Shown: positions 1 through 9,549, counted from the stretch's first letter. The stretch: DNA of 64,000 nt from Burkholderia stabilis (GCF_001742165.1 NZ_CP016443.1:3038001-3102000); one strand, 5' to 3'. Translations and numbers: made by a program. The notes: a model not told the origin generated them from the sequence alone.

Positions 1-2091
1 GCGCGCGACGTTGTCGCTCGTCACACTGAACGTGTAGTTGTCGGCCTTCGGAATATCGAGCGCGCCGGTCCAGCGGATCGCATAGTTCGTCGTATTCATC
101 CCCTTCGACGCATCGGGCGAGTCGGTGCCGCGCTCGGTGTTCAGGTCGAAGTCGACCAGCGGCGTGATCGACGAGAACACCGGCGTCGTGAACGTCGTGT
201 CGTTGTAGTACGTCGCATTGAACACGCGCAGCCGCGAGCTGAATGCGCTCGCGAGCGCCTGAACCTCGGCCGTGCTCCACGGATGGCCGTCGGGGTAGAG
301 CGTGCCCTGGAACGGCGTCGCCGGTTCGACGGTCGCCGGAGCGGATGCCGTCTGCCCCCAGTGGAAGCGCGTGTTCGTGCGGCCGATCATCAGTTCCCAC
401 ACGAGGAAGCCCGTCTTGCCGCCGTAGGTGCTCGCGATGCCGGCCATCGTCTGTCCCGCCTGGCCGCCCGGCCAGCCGCGCTGCAGGGTTTCGGAGTTCA
501 GGCTGTCGAGCAGGCTCGGCGGCAGCGAGTAGTCGGGCGTCGTCGCGTTGATCGCGTACGGATGGAACGCATGGAAGTCCGAGAAGTAGTCGCCTTCGGG
601 TTCCTGCACGTTCGGCGAATTGATCGGCTGCGTCGCGCCGGCATTCAGGATCGCGATGCGCGCGTCGTTCATCATCAGCGCGCGCGTCGGCTGCAGTGCG
701 CCGTTGCCGCTGCAACCGGGCTCGTTCATCGGTTCCCAGTACAGGATGCGCGGGTCGTTGCGGTGCGCGGACACGAAATCGGCGATGTAGCGCTGCAGGT
801 CCTGCTTGTACGTGGTTGAAGCGCCCGCTGCGATCGGCTGCAGGTACTGCTGCTCGACCGACTGCCCGGGCGACTGCACCCAGCGGCTGTTGTGCACGCC
901 GAAGATCGGCGCGGCCTGCGGGCCGTAGGCCGGATCGACGTGCCAGCAATCGTCGTAGAAGATCGGCGCGACCTTGAGGCCGTGGCGCGCGGCGATGTCG
1001 AGCAGGCTGTCGAACTTCGCGAGGAACGCGTCGCGATCGTTGACCCAGTTCAGATAATGCAGGTACACGGTGATCGTGTTCATGCCGTACGTCTGCGCGT
1101 AGTCGAGCTCGCGGTCGACGGTCGCCGGATCGTAGTTCTCCCAGAAATCGATCGCGTTGACGGCATTCCACGGGTTGTACACGGCGCCGACCACGCGCGA
1201 GAAGTCCCACGTTTTCGGCGCGACGTCCGGGTAGCGGCTCACGGTCACGTTCGCGAACGCGACGCTCGCGCCGAAGCGGCGCAGGCCGAACGCACCCGCG
1301 CGCAGCGCGGTCGTCAGGCCGCTCGTCGCGTCGTTGATGCTGATCACCTGCGCGCCGTCGAGATACACGTCGATCGCGTTGTTGCGCGTGACCGCCTTCA
1401 GGTGATGCGTGCTGCCCGCGACGACCGCGGGCGCCGGGTAGTCGATGAAGTCCGTCCAGTTGTTCTGTTCGCGGCCGACCTGCACCACGTGCCGCACCGC
1501 GTCGAGCCCGATGTAGTAGCCGGTTAGCGCGTCGGTGCCGACGGTCGGATTCGTCACGTGCACGATGAAACCCGCGTTCGCGGTGGTCGCGCCCGGCGCG
1601 GGCGCGCCGATGGTGACGTCCGCTTCATAGGACGCGTGACCGTACGCCGGATGCTGCGCGTTCGTGACGAGCTTCGCGCCGTCCGTGCTCGTGCCGTCGA
1701 TCCGGATCGTGTTCCCGCCGCCGCTCGTCCATGCCGGGCCGTAGGTGTCGAAATCGGCGAGCGTCAGCGTTTGCGTGTCGGTGGCCACGGGCGGCGCCGG
1801 CGGCGCGTAGGGCGGGACGCCGCGCGCGGAGATGCGCAGCGCGGGCGTCGGCCCGGGCAAGCCGAGCGTGACGGGCTGGTTCGGGAAATGAGACGGGCCG
1901 CCGTGCGCGATGTTCATGATGTCGGTGGAAGCGGCGGCATTGGCGGCGGCGCTGTCGCTCGATGCGGCGCCGACGGACGCGCGCGCGGCGAGCGCGGAAG
2001 CCGACGGCGCGGAAGAATCATCGCCGCCGCATGACGCGAGCAGCACGACGACCGCCAGCGCGGCGGGCTTGAGACGAGACGTGATAGTCAT
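1..2091 (-). CDS. secreted glycoside hydrolase lipoprotein (GH5-like, PA14 at C-terminus), partial
   Basis: Reads leftwards and runs off the window at base 1, so 697 codons are seen and the C-terminus is missing. It starts with a basic, hydrophobic signal ending in a lipobox (LLASC, Cys at about residue 21), so it is probably an outer-membrane or periplasmic lipoprotein. A low-complexity Ala/Ser linker follows, then a beta-sandwich resembling the LamG/DUF1080 type, then a TIM-barrel-like catalytic region with a WEPMNEP acid/base motif near residue 455 and a VWE nucleophile motif near residue 565. The visible end (TNYAIRWTG..YTFSVTSD) is the start of a PA14 domain. Family knowledge suggests attack on a plant or microbial polysaccharide. 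The substrate is not deducible; the neighbouring galactofuranose-type importer and aldose epimerase point to galactose- or arabinose-containing glycans. Confidence 0.8.
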   Translation of the reverse strand, partial: MTITSRLKPAALAVVVLLASCGGDDSSAPSASALAARASVGAASSDSAAANAAASTDIMNIAHGGPSHFPNQPVTLGLPGPTPALRISARGVPPYAPPAPPVATDTQTLTLADFDTYGPAWTSGGGNTIRIDGTSTDGAKLVTNAQHPAYGHASYEADVTIGAPAPGATTANAGFIVHVTNPTVGTDALTGYYIGLDAVRHVVQVGREQNNWTDFIDYPAPAVVAGSTHHLKAVTRNNAIDVYLDGAQVISINDATSGLTTALRAGAFGLRRFGASVAFANVTVSRYPDVAPKTWDFSRVVGAVYNPWNAVNAIDFWENYDPATVDRELDYAQTYGMNTITVYLHYLNWVNDRDAFLAKFDSLLDIAARHGLKVAPIFYDDCWHVDPAYGPQAAPIFGVHNSRWVQSPGQSVEQQYLQPIAAGASTTYKQDLQRYIADFVSAHRNDPRILYWEPMNEPGCSGNGALQPTRALMMNDARIAILNAGATQPINSPNVQEPEGDYFSDFHAFHPYAINATTPDYSLPPSLLDSLNSETLQRGWPGGQAGQTMAGIASTYGGKTGFLVWELMIGRTNTRFHWGQTASAPATVEPATPFQGTLYPDGHPWSTAEVQALASAFSSRLRVFNATYYNDTTFTTPVFSSITPLVDFDLNTERGTDSPDASKGMNTTNYAIRWTGALDIPKADNYTFSVTSDNVAR

Positions 2092-2502
2092 TCTGGACTC
2101 CGGATGAATGGGGAGAAGCGGACGACTGGTGACTCGATGCGGATGAAGCGTGTGTCCGGACGGGATGCGTCGCGGAACGGTAGGCGTGTGTGATGTGCGG
2201 ACGGTCGCGGAGCGGGCAGCGCGGCGGGTACGCGCGCATTCGCTTCCGGTCACCGTCTCGTCGTGCTGCCGTGTCGCGGCTCGGGGTTCTGCCCGACGCC
2301 GAGGCAAGTATAGAAATGCTTTGAAATTATTACTAATAATTTAGCGATGGTGTTTACCCTGAAGAATACGCGGGCAGGCGATGCGGGGCGATCGATGGCA
2401 GGGATGGGATGGCAAGCGGCGCGGCGTCCGCATGGAAAATCGCGCGAGCGGCGAACGTGCCGCTCGGTGTTCAGGAAGGAGGGGGCCTCGGCTGCTACGT
2501 AT
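2092..2502. other. 411-bp intergenic region upstream of the glycoside hydrolase
   Basis: No convincing gene is seen. The part near 2310-2345 is strikingly AT-rich compared with its surroundings and holds a perfect inverted repeat, listed separately. The remainder is GC-rich leader for the leftward hydrolase gene and the 3' flank of the lacI-type gene. Confidence 0.6.
2324..2342. promoter_or_regulatory. AT-rich perfect inverted repeat, candidate operator
   Basis: AAATTATT, a 3-base spacer, then AATAATTT: 8-bp arms with no mismatch inside GC-rich DNA. It lies about 230 bp upstream of the glycoside hydrolase start. Related AT-rich repeats precede the aldose epimerase (3728-3749) and the ABC importer (4821-4842). 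A binding site for the LacI-type regulator encoded at 2503-3576 is an inference. Confidence 0.45.
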
Positions 2503-3576
2503 TCAGGCGCTCGCCGATTGCGCGGCCGTCGTCTCGACCGTCCGCACCGATCCGCGCTCGACCAGCGGCCCGTCGAGCTTGATCGCGCGCCGGCGCACCG
2601 GCATCCCGACCGCGCGGTTCTGCTCCTCCTGCAGCAGGATCTCGACCGCCCAGCGGCCGAGCTCGTAGTTCGGCAGCACGATCGTCGACAGCGGCGGGTG
2701 CGTGTGTCGCGCGATTTCCTGGTCGTCGTAGCCGAGCACCGAGATGTCGTCGGGCACGCGCAGCCCGAGATGCTTGACGGCCTCGATCGCGCCGAGCGCC
2801 ATCAGGTCGTTCGCGCAGAAGATCGCGGTGGGCGGGTGCGGCTCGCGCAGCAGCGACAGCGTCTGCTCGAAGCCGGTGTCGGAGCCCCAGTCGCCGTCGC
2901 GCACGAGTTCCGGCGCGAACGGGATGTCGGCCGTTGCGAGCGCGGTGCGATAACCCTTCAGGCGGTCCTTCGCGGCGTCCTGCCACGGTTCGCCGTTGAT
3001 GTAGCCGATGCGCCGGTGGCCCGCGCGCAGCAGATATTCGGTGGCCGCATGCCCGCCCGCGACTTCGGCCGGCACGATCGACGACAGCCCGCTTTCGGCC
3101 GTATAGCAGTTGAGCAGCACGGCCGGCACGCGCAGCAGCTCGGACGGCAGCGTGACCTTGCGCGTATAGACGGTCGCATAGACCACGCCGAGCAGGTTCG
3201 GCATCGCGAGCACCGAGTCGAGCACCTGGCGCTCGATGTCGACGTTGCCGTGCGTCGAGTACACCGCGAGGATCTTGCCGTTCGCGTAGGCCGCGTCGCG
3301 CGCGCCGTCGATGTTGACGACCGGGTGCGGGCTCGTCGAGATTTCGTCGGCGAGATAGACGATCAGGTCGCGCTCGCCGCCGTGCGTCATCGTCACTTCG
3401 CGCGGCAGGAAACGGTAGCCGAGCTCGTGCGCGACCTTCAGCACCTTTTCGCGCGTGGCGTCCGAGAATTTCGTGCCCGCCGCGTTGTTCAGCACGAGGG
3501 AGACGGTGGATTGCGACACGCCGGCAAGCTTGGCGATGTCGGTCATCGTGGGGCGACGTTGAGTAGAGCGTTTCAC
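2503..3576 (-). CDS. LacI-family transcriptional regulator
   Basis: 357 residues, the normal LacI length. The N-terminus carries the family helix-turn-helix (TMTDIAKLAGVSQSTVSLVLN, about residues 10-30) and the hinge helix segment, followed by a periplasmic-binding-protein-like effector domain with the typical endings VLGYDDQEIARHTHPPLSTI. The first codon is GTG at 3576; an ATG ten codons later is possible. It is flanked by the sugar hydrolase on one side and by the epimerase and ABC importer on the other, so it is probably the local repressor responding to an imported sugar. Which sugar cannot be read from the sequence. Confidence 0.9.
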   Translation of the reverse strand: MKRSTQRRPTMTDIAKLAGVSQSTVSLVLNNAAGTKFSDATREKVLKVAHELGYRFLPREVTMTHGGERDLIVYLADEISTSPHPVVNIDGARDAAYANGKILAVYSTHGNVDIERQVLDSVLAMPNLLGVVYATVYTRKVTLPSELLRVPAVLLNCYTAESGLSSIVPAEVAGGHAATEYLLRAGHRRIGYINGEPWQDAAKDRLKGYRTALATADIPFAPELVRDGDWGSDTGFEQTLSLLREPHPPTAIFCANDLMALGAIEAVKHLGLRVPDDISVLGYDDQEIARHTHPPLSTIVLPNYELGRWAVEILLQEEQNRAVGMPVRRRAIKLDGPLVERGSVRTVETTAAQSASA

Positions 3577-3727
3577 GGTAGGGAGCGCGGTCCGGCCTCG
3601 GCAGGATGAACAAATAAAGTGGGCAATAAACAGCGGGTCGGATCAATCTGACCCGACGGTAACATCGGCCAATCGGGCCGGCAATCAAGCATTACGCGGG
3701 CTCCGTCATGGTGCCGATGTCTCGGAT

Positions 3728-3749
3728 AATAATATCAACAAATATTATT
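3728..3749. promoter_or_regulatory. AT-rich perfect inverted repeat, candidate LacI operator
   Basis: AATAATAT, spacer CAACAA, ATATTATT: two perfect 8-bp arms, in the divergent spacer between the lacI-type gene and the aldose epimerase. It could act on both promoters. TAATAATAT at its left half recurs at 4832-4840. Confidence 0.5.
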
Positions 3750-3850
3750 GACCACGCGCGCCGCGTCGTGCCATGCTTTGCCGCACATGCCCGCGGCCGG
3801 GCGCTGCACGGATGGCCGGCGGGATCGTCAGCTTCGTCCCGGGATGATCG

Positions 3851-4780
3851 ATGCCGATGGGAACCCCCCGCAACGCCGACCTGATCGAACTCGCCAGTGG
3901 CGCGACCCGCGTGTGCGTCGCGCCGCTGGCCGGCGGATCGATCGCCGCGTACTACGAAGTTGCGCCCGACGGCCCGCTGCACTGGTTCCGGCCGGCCACC
4001 GGCGCGGCGCTCGCGAGCGGCGATCCGCTCGGCATGGCGAGCTTCCCGCTGTTTCCGTACTGCAACCGCATCCGCGACGCGAAGTTCGACTTCGACGGTC
4101 GCACGATCGACTTGTCCGGCCCGGACGATGCGCATCGTCACGCGCTGCACGGCCACGGCTGGCGGCGCCCGTGGCAGGTCGAACGGCTCGGCGAGACGCA
4201 GCTCGACCTGCATTTCGAGCATCGCCCCGACCCTGGCCGCACGGGCGACTGGCCGTTCCACTACGAGGCGCGCCAGGCGATCCGGCTCGACGGCAATGCG
4301 CTGTCGATCACACTCTTTGCGCGCAACCTCGGCGCGTCGCCGATGCCGTTCGGCATGGGCCATCACCCGTATTACGTGAGAACGCCGCACACCGTCGTGA
4401 GGGCGCGCGTCGACGCAATGTGGCACGCCGATGCGGACGTGCTGCCGATTCGCGTCGGCGCTCATCCAGCCGTCGACGCGCTACGCAACGGCATGCCGGT
4501 CGATGCGTTCGATCTCGACAACAATTTCGTCGGCTGGGCGCGCGAGGCCGCGGTGATCTGGCCGGAGCGCGGGCGGCAGGTCGTGCTGCAAGCCGAGCAG
4601 CCGTTCGACCAGCTCGTCGTGTTCGCGCCCGCCGGCGCCGACCTGCTGTGCGTCGAGCCCGTCACCAACACGACGGACAGCTTCAATGCGAAAGAACCCG
4701 CGTCGCTCGTCGGCGGCTGCGTGCTCGCGCCGGGCGAGTCGCTGCAGGCGACGTTGCGCTGGACGCCGGGCCCCGCCTGA
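3851..4780 (+). CDS. aldose 1-epimerase
   Basis: 309 residues, matching the GalM/YphB-like fold. It interconverts alpha and beta anomers of free aldoses in the cytoplasm. Seen motifs: FPLFPYCNRIRDAKF near residue 60, the H-x-LHGHGW segment (about residues 97-103) containing a conserved catalytic-site His, GMGHHPYY (about 170-177) with the second His pair, and CVEPVTNTTDSFN near the C-terminus with the conserved Glu. Expressed away from the lacI-type gene and followed after 129 bp by the ABC importer, so it probably prepares sugar taken up by that importer. Start chosen at the ATG directly before the GTPRNADLIELA segment. Confidence 0.88.
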   Translation: MPMGTPRNADLIELASGATRVCVAPLAGGSIAAYYEVAPDGPLHWFRPATGAALASGDPLGMASFPLFPYCNRIRDAKFDFDGRTIDLSGPDDAHRHALHGHGWRRPWQVERLGETQLDLHFEHRPDPGRTGDWPFHYEARQAIRLDGNALSITLFARNLGASPMPFGMGHHPYYVRTPHTVVRARVDAMWHADADVLPIRVGAHPAVDALRNGMPVDAFDLDNNFVGWAREAAVIWPERGRQVVLQAEQPFDQLVVFAPAGADLLCVEPVTNTTDSFNAKEPASLVGGCVLAPGESLQATLRWTPGPA

Positions 4781-4820
4781 CGGGTTCGGCGGTACGGGAT
4801 TATCCCGAGTCGGGCAGGTG

Positions 4821-4842
4821 ATAATATCGAGTAATAATATTA
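4821..4842. promoter_or_regulatory. AT-rich repeat before the ABC importer, candidate LacI operator
   Basis: TAATAT (4822-4827) and ATATTA (4837-4842) form an inverted repeat around a 9-base spacer, and TAATAATAT at 4832-4840 repeats the half-site seen at 3727-3735. It sits about 70 bp before the substrate-binding-protein gene, where an operator or promoter -10 region would be expected. Confidence 0.45.
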
Positions 4843-4909
4843 GTTCGTGAGGCCGACGCCGAACGTGCGTCACGCGAGTGCGGGCCGAACACAACATGTG
4901 GAGACGATG

Positions 4910-5935
4910 ATGCCGAGCCGTGGAAAGCTGCAACGTATCGTGGTGACGATGGGGGTGACGCTGGGCTGCGTCGCGATCGCGCATGCGCAGGACAACGCGC
5001 AGAAGGTCGGGTCCAGCTCCGCGCAGACCTGCACGAATCCGAAGCCGGGCAGTGTGAAGCTGACCGATCTCGTGGTCGGCTTCTCGCAGTCGGAGAACGA
5101 GCAGAACCCGTTCCGCGCGACCGAAACCGCGTCGGTGCGCGCGGCGGCGAAGGCGGCCGGCGTCAAGCGGCTGCTGTATACGAATGCGAACGCGAACCAG
5201 GCAAAGCAGGTCGCCGATATCGAAAGCATGATCAACCAGGGCGCGCAGGCGCTGATCGTCGCGCCGAACGATTCGACCGGCCTGCAGCCCGCGCTTGCTC
5301 AGGCGCGCGCGAAGGGCATTCCGGTCGTGACGATCGACCGGCAGACGGCCGGCACGCCGTGCCAGGATTTCATCACGTTCCTCGGTTCCGACTTCTTCCG
5401 GCAAGGGCAACGCGCCGCGCAGGCGCTCGCCGATGCGACGGGCGGCCGCGCGACGATCGCCGAGATCCAGGGCGGCTACGGCAACACCGTCGAGAGCCAG
5501 CGCACCGACGGCTTCGCCGACGGCCTGAAGAAATTCCCGAACATGAAGATCGTCGCATCGCAAACGGCGAACTGGTCGGCCACCGAAGCGCAGAAGGTGA
5601 TGGAGCAGGTGCTGCTCGCGCATCCCGACGTGAATGCCGTCTACGCGCAGGCCGACACGATGGCGCTCGGTGCGATGACTGCATTGCGGCAGGCCGGCAA
5701 GCAGCGCGGCGTGACGGTCGTGTCGATCGACGGCACCAAGGACTTCGTCACCGCGATCGCGAACGGGTCGGCGGCTGCCAGCGTCGAGACGAATCCGCGC
5801 TTCGGCCCGCTCGCGTTCAAGTCGCTCGAAGCGTGGTTCGCCGGCAAGCCGGTCGCGCAGAAGCAGATCATGGACGACGCGCTGTACGACAAGGCCAACG
5901 CGAAGCATTCGCTCGAAGCGAACCTCGTCTACTGA
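4910..5935 (+). CDS. sugar ABC transporter substrate-binding protein (YtfQ-like)
   Basis: 341 residues. A signal peptide ends near AHA|QDN at about residue 26, so it is periplasmic. The mature N-terminus contains VGFSQSENEQNPFRATET, which parallels the VGFSQ..RAAET region of E. coli YtfQ, the galactofuranose-binding protein. Later motifs typical of the ribose/galactose-binding class are VTIDRQ, FLGSDFF, AEIQGGYGN and VVSIDGTKDF. ATG 4907 and 4910 are adjacent; 4910 is preferred because GGAG at 4900-4903 is then six bases away. It is the first gene of a four-gene importer operon. Specificity for galactofuranose, arabinose or another sugar is inference. Confidence 0.88.
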   Translation: MPSRGKLQRIVVTMGVTLGCVAIAHAQDNAQKVGSSSAQTCTNPKPGSVKLTDLVVGFSQSENEQNPFRATETASVRAAAKAAGVKRLLYTNANANQAKQVADIESMINQGAQALIVAPNDSTGLQPALAQARAKGIPVVTIDRQTAGTPCQDFITFLGSDFFRQGQRAAQALADATGGRATIAEIQGGYGNTVESQRTDGFADGLKKFPNMKIVASQTANWSATEAQKVMEQVLLAHPDVNAVYAQADTMALGAMTALRQAGKQRGVTVVSIDGTKDFVTAIANGSAAASVETNPRFGPLAFKSLEAWFAGKPVAQKQIMDDALYDKANAKHSLEANLVY

Positions 5936-5975
5936 CCTGACCGGCAACCGCGAAAACGCGAACGCGAGGCGCGCG

Positions 5976-7541
5976 ATGGACGCAAGGTTTCCCGCCGGAC
6001 CCGCAGCGACCGATGGCGCGGATGGTGCCGACAGCAAGCCGGTCGTGCTCGACACGCGCGGCGTCGGCAAGACGTTCGGCGTCGTGCGCGCGCTCGCCGG
6101 CGTGTCGCTGACGCTGCGCGCGGGCGAGGTGCACGGGCTGATGGGCGAGAACGGCGCCGGCAAGTCGACGCTGATCAAGATCCTCACCGGCTTTCACCAG
6201 CCCGATTCGGGCGAGATCCGCGTCGACGGCGCGCCCGTGTCGTTCGACAGCCCGCGTGCCGCGCAGCGCGCGGGCATTTGCGCGGTCTACCAGGAAATCA
6301 ACCTGATCCCCGAACGCAGCGTGGCCGAGAACATCTTCCTCGGTCACGAGCCGCGCCGTTTCGGCCCGTGGATCGACCGGCGCGAGATGCTGGCGCGCAC
6401 GCGCGAGATCGTCGAGCGCTATGGGCTTTCGGTCGATCCGGCGGACAAGGTCGGCGCGCTCGGGCTCGGCCAGCAGCAGATGGTGTCGATCGCGCGCGGC
6501 GTGTCGCTCGGTGCGCGCGTGCTGATCCTCGACGAGCCGACGTCCGCGTTGAGCGGCGCGGAAGTGGAAGTGCTGTTCGGCGTCGTCGGCCAGTTGCGCG
6601 CGGCGGGCATCGCGATCGTGCTGGTGAGCCACCGGCTGTCCGAGTGCTACCGGATGTGCGACCGGCTCACGGTGCTGCGCGACGGCGCGGTGGTGCGCAG
6701 CGATACGCCCGACCGGCTGCCGCGCATGGCGCTGATATCGGCGATGCTCGGCCGCGAGGTCGGCGCGCACGGCCCGCGCGAACAGGCGGAGGCCGCCGCT
6801 GCCGATACGACGCAGACGCCGGCGCTCGCCGTCGACGGTTTGCGCTGGGGCACGCGCTTGCGCGACGTGTCGTTCCGCGTCGCGCCGAAGGAAATCGTCG
6901 GGCTCGCGGGCCTGCTCGGCGCGGGCCGCACCGAAACGTTCAAGGCCGTGTTCGGCGCGCAGCAGCCGGACGGCGGCGCGGTGCGCGTCGGCGGCCGCGC
7001 GCTCGACGGTGCGGACCCGGCGAAAGCGATTCGCGCAGGGCTCGCGTTCCTGTCCGAAGACCGCCGCTCGGAAGGCATTTTCTCGAAGCTGTCGGTGCGC
7101 GAGAACATCGTCGTCTGCGTGCTGCCGCGCATCGCGCGGTTCGGCTTCATTTCCGTGCGCAAGCAGGAGGCGCTCGTCGAGCGCTACATCCGCGAGCTGG
7201 GCATCAAGACGTCGCACGCTGGCGCGCCGATCTCGACGCTGTCCGGCGGCAACCAGCAGAAGGCGCTGATCGCGCGCTGCCTGTCCACCGAGCCGTCGGT
7301 GCTGCTGCTCGACGATCCGACGCGCGGCATCGACGTCGGCGCGAAGGCGGAAGTGCACGATCTCGTCAAACGGCTCGCCGACGCGGGGCTCGCGGTGGTC
7401 GCGACGTCGTCGGAGATGGAAGAACTGCTCGAGCTGGCCGACCGGCTCGTGATCCTGCATGAAGGCGCGACGAGCGGCGAGCTGGCGACGCGCGGCGCGA
7501 GCCCCGACGACGTGACCGCGCTGCTCGCGAACCAGGCGTAG
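5976..7541 (+). CDS. sugar ABC transporter ATP-binding protein (duplicated, YtfR/RbsA-like)
   Basis: 521 residues with two nucleotide-binding halves. The first has Walker A GENGAGKST at about residues 57-65, signature LGLGQQQMVSIARG and Walker B VLILDEPTSAL. The second has the degenerate P-loop usual for this subfamily (GLAGLLGAGRTE), signature LSGGNQQKALIAR and LLLDDPTRGIDVG. It powers import through the two permeases that follow. Lies 40 bp after the binding-protein gene and 33 bp before the first permease gene, consistent with one transcript. Confidence 0.93.
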   Translation: MDARFPAGPAATDGADGADSKPVVLDTRGVGKTFGVVRALAGVSLTLRAGEVHGLMGENGAGKSTLIKILTGFHQPDSGEIRVDGAPVSFDSPRAAQRAGICAVYQEINLIPERSVAENIFLGHEPRRFGPWIDRREMLARTREIVERYGLSVDPADKVGALGLGQQQMVSIARGVSLGARVLILDEPTSALSGAEVEVLFGVVGQLRAAGIAIVLVSHRLSECYRMCDRLTVLRDGAVVRSDTPDRLPRMALISAMLGREVGAHGPREQAEAAAADTTQTPALAVDGLRWGTRLRDVSFRVAPKEIVGLAGLLGAGRTETFKAVFGAQQPDGGAVRVGGRALDGADPAKAIRAGLAFLSEDRRSEGIFSKLSVRENIVVCVLPRIARFGFISVRKQEALVERYIRELGIKTSHAGAPISTLSGGNQQKALIARCLSTEPSVLLLDDPTRGIDVGAKAEVHDLVKRLADAGLAVVATSSEMEELLELADRLVILHEGATSGELATRGASPDDVTALLANQA

Positions 7542-7574
7542 CGCGCCGGACATCGACACGAGGATGAGGAAAGC

Positions 7575-8552
7575 GTGAATCTAGCCAACCTGATGAGCGG
7601 ACCCGACGATGCGCGCCGCACGTCGCGCCGCTCGCTTTTCGCGCAGGCGCGCGACCACAGCGTGTATCTCGCGTTCATCGCGCTCGCCGTGTTCAACCTG
7701 GTCGTCACACCGGGTTTCTCGAATCCGCTCGCCGCGCGCAGCCTGCTGTTCCAGGCCGCGCCGATCGTGCTGATCGCGCTCGGGCAGAACCTCGCGATCG
7801 CGACGCGCGGGATCGACCTGTCGGTCGGCTCGGTGATGGCGCTGTCGAGCGCGATGATCGCCGTGTGTCTGCCGCATGGAACGGGCGCTGCGTTTGCCGC
7901 GGCGATCGCGATCGGGCTGGCGGTCGGCCTCTTCAACGGCGGGCTCGTCGCGCGGCTCGGCATCGATCCGCTGATCTCCGGGCTTGCGCTGCTCGTCGCC
8001 GCGCGCGGGCTCGCGCAAGCGCTGCTCGGCGGCTCGCGCGTGAGCCTGCCGCCATCCGACGCGTTCGATTTCATCGGCATCGGCACGCTCGCGGGGCTGC
8101 CGGTCGTGATGCTGATCGCGCTGGTATGTGCGGCGATCGTGTTCTTCGTCGTGCGCAATACGACCTTCGGGCGCTATACGATCCTCGTCGGCGCGAGCCG
8201 CGATGCCGCGCATCTCGCGGGCGTGCCGGTGCGGCGCACGCTGCTCGCGGTCTATGCGGCGAGCGGCGCGCTGGCCGGGCTCGCCGGCCTGTTCGCGACC
8301 GCGCGGCTCGGCGCGGGCGATCCGAACTACGTGGGCGTGAACTTCGAACTCGACGCGATCGCCGCGTCGGTGATCGGCGGCACGCCGCTGTCCGGCGGGC
8401 GCGTGTCGATCGTCGGCACCGTGTTCGGCGTGCTGCTGCTGCAACTGCTCGATGCCAGCTTCATCATGAACAACATCAGCTACACCTATGCGCAGATCCT
8501 GAAGGCCGCGTTCATTCTCGGCGCGCTGTACCTGCAGCGCTCGGGAGCCTGA
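7575..8552 (+). CDS. sugar ABC transporter permease (YtfT-like)
   Basis: 325 residues with about eight to ten hydrophobic segments and the BPD_transp_2 family motifs GIDLSVGSVMALS and GGTPLSGGRVSIVGTVFG. Start is a GTG at 7575 preceded by GAGGA at 7566-7570; no in-frame ATG lies nearby. It ends one base before the start of the second permease, so translation is probably coupled. The pair forms the inner-membrane channel. Confidence 0.92.
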   Translation: MNLANLMSGPDDARRTSRRSLFAQARDHSVYLAFIALAVFNLVVTPGFSNPLAARSLLFQAAPIVLIALGQNLAIATRGIDLSVGSVMALSSAMIAVCLPHGTGAAFAAAIAIGLAVGLFNGGLVARLGIDPLISGLALLVAARGLAQALLGGSRVSLPPSDAFDFIGIGTLAGLPVVMLIALVCAAIVFFVVRNTTFGRYTILVGASRDAAHLAGVPVRRTLLAVYAASGALAGLAGLFATARLGAGDPNYVGVNFELDAIAASVIGGTPLSGGRVSIVGTVFGVLLLQLLDASFIMNNISYTYAQILKAAFILGALYLQRSGA

Positions 8553-8553
8553 C

Positions 8554-9549
8554 ATGTCGAGCACGCCGATTTCCACGCACACCGCGCCCGACGCGAGCCG
8601 CGCCCGCCGCGCGCAGTTCGTCCGCCTCGTGCAGGCGCGCGGCGCGATCGCGATCCTCGTGCTCGTCTGCCTGATCGCCGGCCGCGTGTTCCCGCATTTC
8701 CTGAGCGCGCCGAACCTGCTCGATATCGTCGCGGCCGCGGCATTCGTCGCGCTGATCACGATCGGGCAGAGCTTCGTGATCATCCTCGGCGGGTTCGACC
8801 TGTCGGTTGGCTCGCTGGTCGGGCTCGGCACCGTGATCGCCGCGTATGCGGCGCCTTACGGATGGGGCGCCGCGCTGGCCGCGCCCGTGTGCGCGGGGCT
8901 GGTCGTCGGGCTCGCGAATGGCTGGTTGATCGCGCGTGCGCGGATGGCGCCTTTCATAGTCACGCTGGCCGCGCTGCTCGGGTTGAAAGGGCTGTCGCTC
9001 GTGCTCGCGAGCCAGGACATGCTGATCGCCAACCCCGGTTTCTTCGCGACGATCGCGAACGGTTCGCTGTTCGGCGTCGGCAATCTCGTGTGGATCGTCG
9101 TCGTCGCGTATCTCGTCGCCGCGTTCGTGCTGAATCACACGCGCTACGGCGCGGGCGTGTTCGCGATCGGCGGCAACGAGGAGGCCGCGCGCATGCTCGG
9201 CGTGAACGTCGAAGGGCTCAAGATCGTCACGTACGGATTGAGCGGCGCGTTGGCCGGGCTGGCCGGCGCGCTGCTCGCATCGCGGCTCGATTCGGGGCTG
9301 CCGGGCGCGGGCAACAGCTACGAGTTGCAGTCGATCGCGGCGGCCGTGATCGGCGGCGTGCTGCTGACCGGCGGCGTCGGCACCTTGTTCGGCCCGCTCG
9401 CGGGCGTGCTGTTGCTTGGCGTGATCGAGAACGTGATCAACCAGGTCGGAACGCTGAGCCCGTACTATCAGAATCTCGCGAGCGGCGCGTTCCTGCTGCT
9501 CGCGGTGATCGCGCAGACGCTGCTGACCGGCAAGCGGCGCAAGCGATAA
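8554..9549 (+). CDS. sugar ABC transporter permease (YjfF-like)
   Basis: 331 residues, hydrophobic, same family as the preceding permease with motifs GGFDLSVGSLVGLG and GGVLLTGGVGTLFGPLAG. ATG 8554 follows the previous stop after one base. A second, different permease is a feature of the YtfQRT-YjfF type of importer, whereas ribose importers use a homodimer. This supports the Ytf assignment. Confidence 0.92.
   Translation: MSSTPISTHTAPDASRARRAQFVRLVQARGAIAILVLVCLIAGRVFPHFLSAPNLLDIVAAAAFVALITIGQSFVIILGGFDLSVGSLVGLGTVIAAYAAPYGWGAALAAPVCAGLVVGLANGWLIARARMAPFIVTLAALLGLKGLSLVLASQDMLIANPGFFATIANGSLFGVGNLVWIVVVAYLVAAFVLNHTRYGAGVFAIGGNEEAARMLGVNVEGLKIVTYGLSGALAGLAGALLASRLDSGLPGAGNSYELQSIAAAVIGGVLLTGGVGTLFGPLAGVLLLGVIENVINQVGTLSPYYQNLASGAFLLLAVIAQTLLTGKRRKR

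Noticed and set aside
4481..7559. Long minus-strand frames across the epimerase, binding protein and ATPase genes
   Set aside because: They are shadows of recognised plus-strand genes; no motif or ribosome site supports them.
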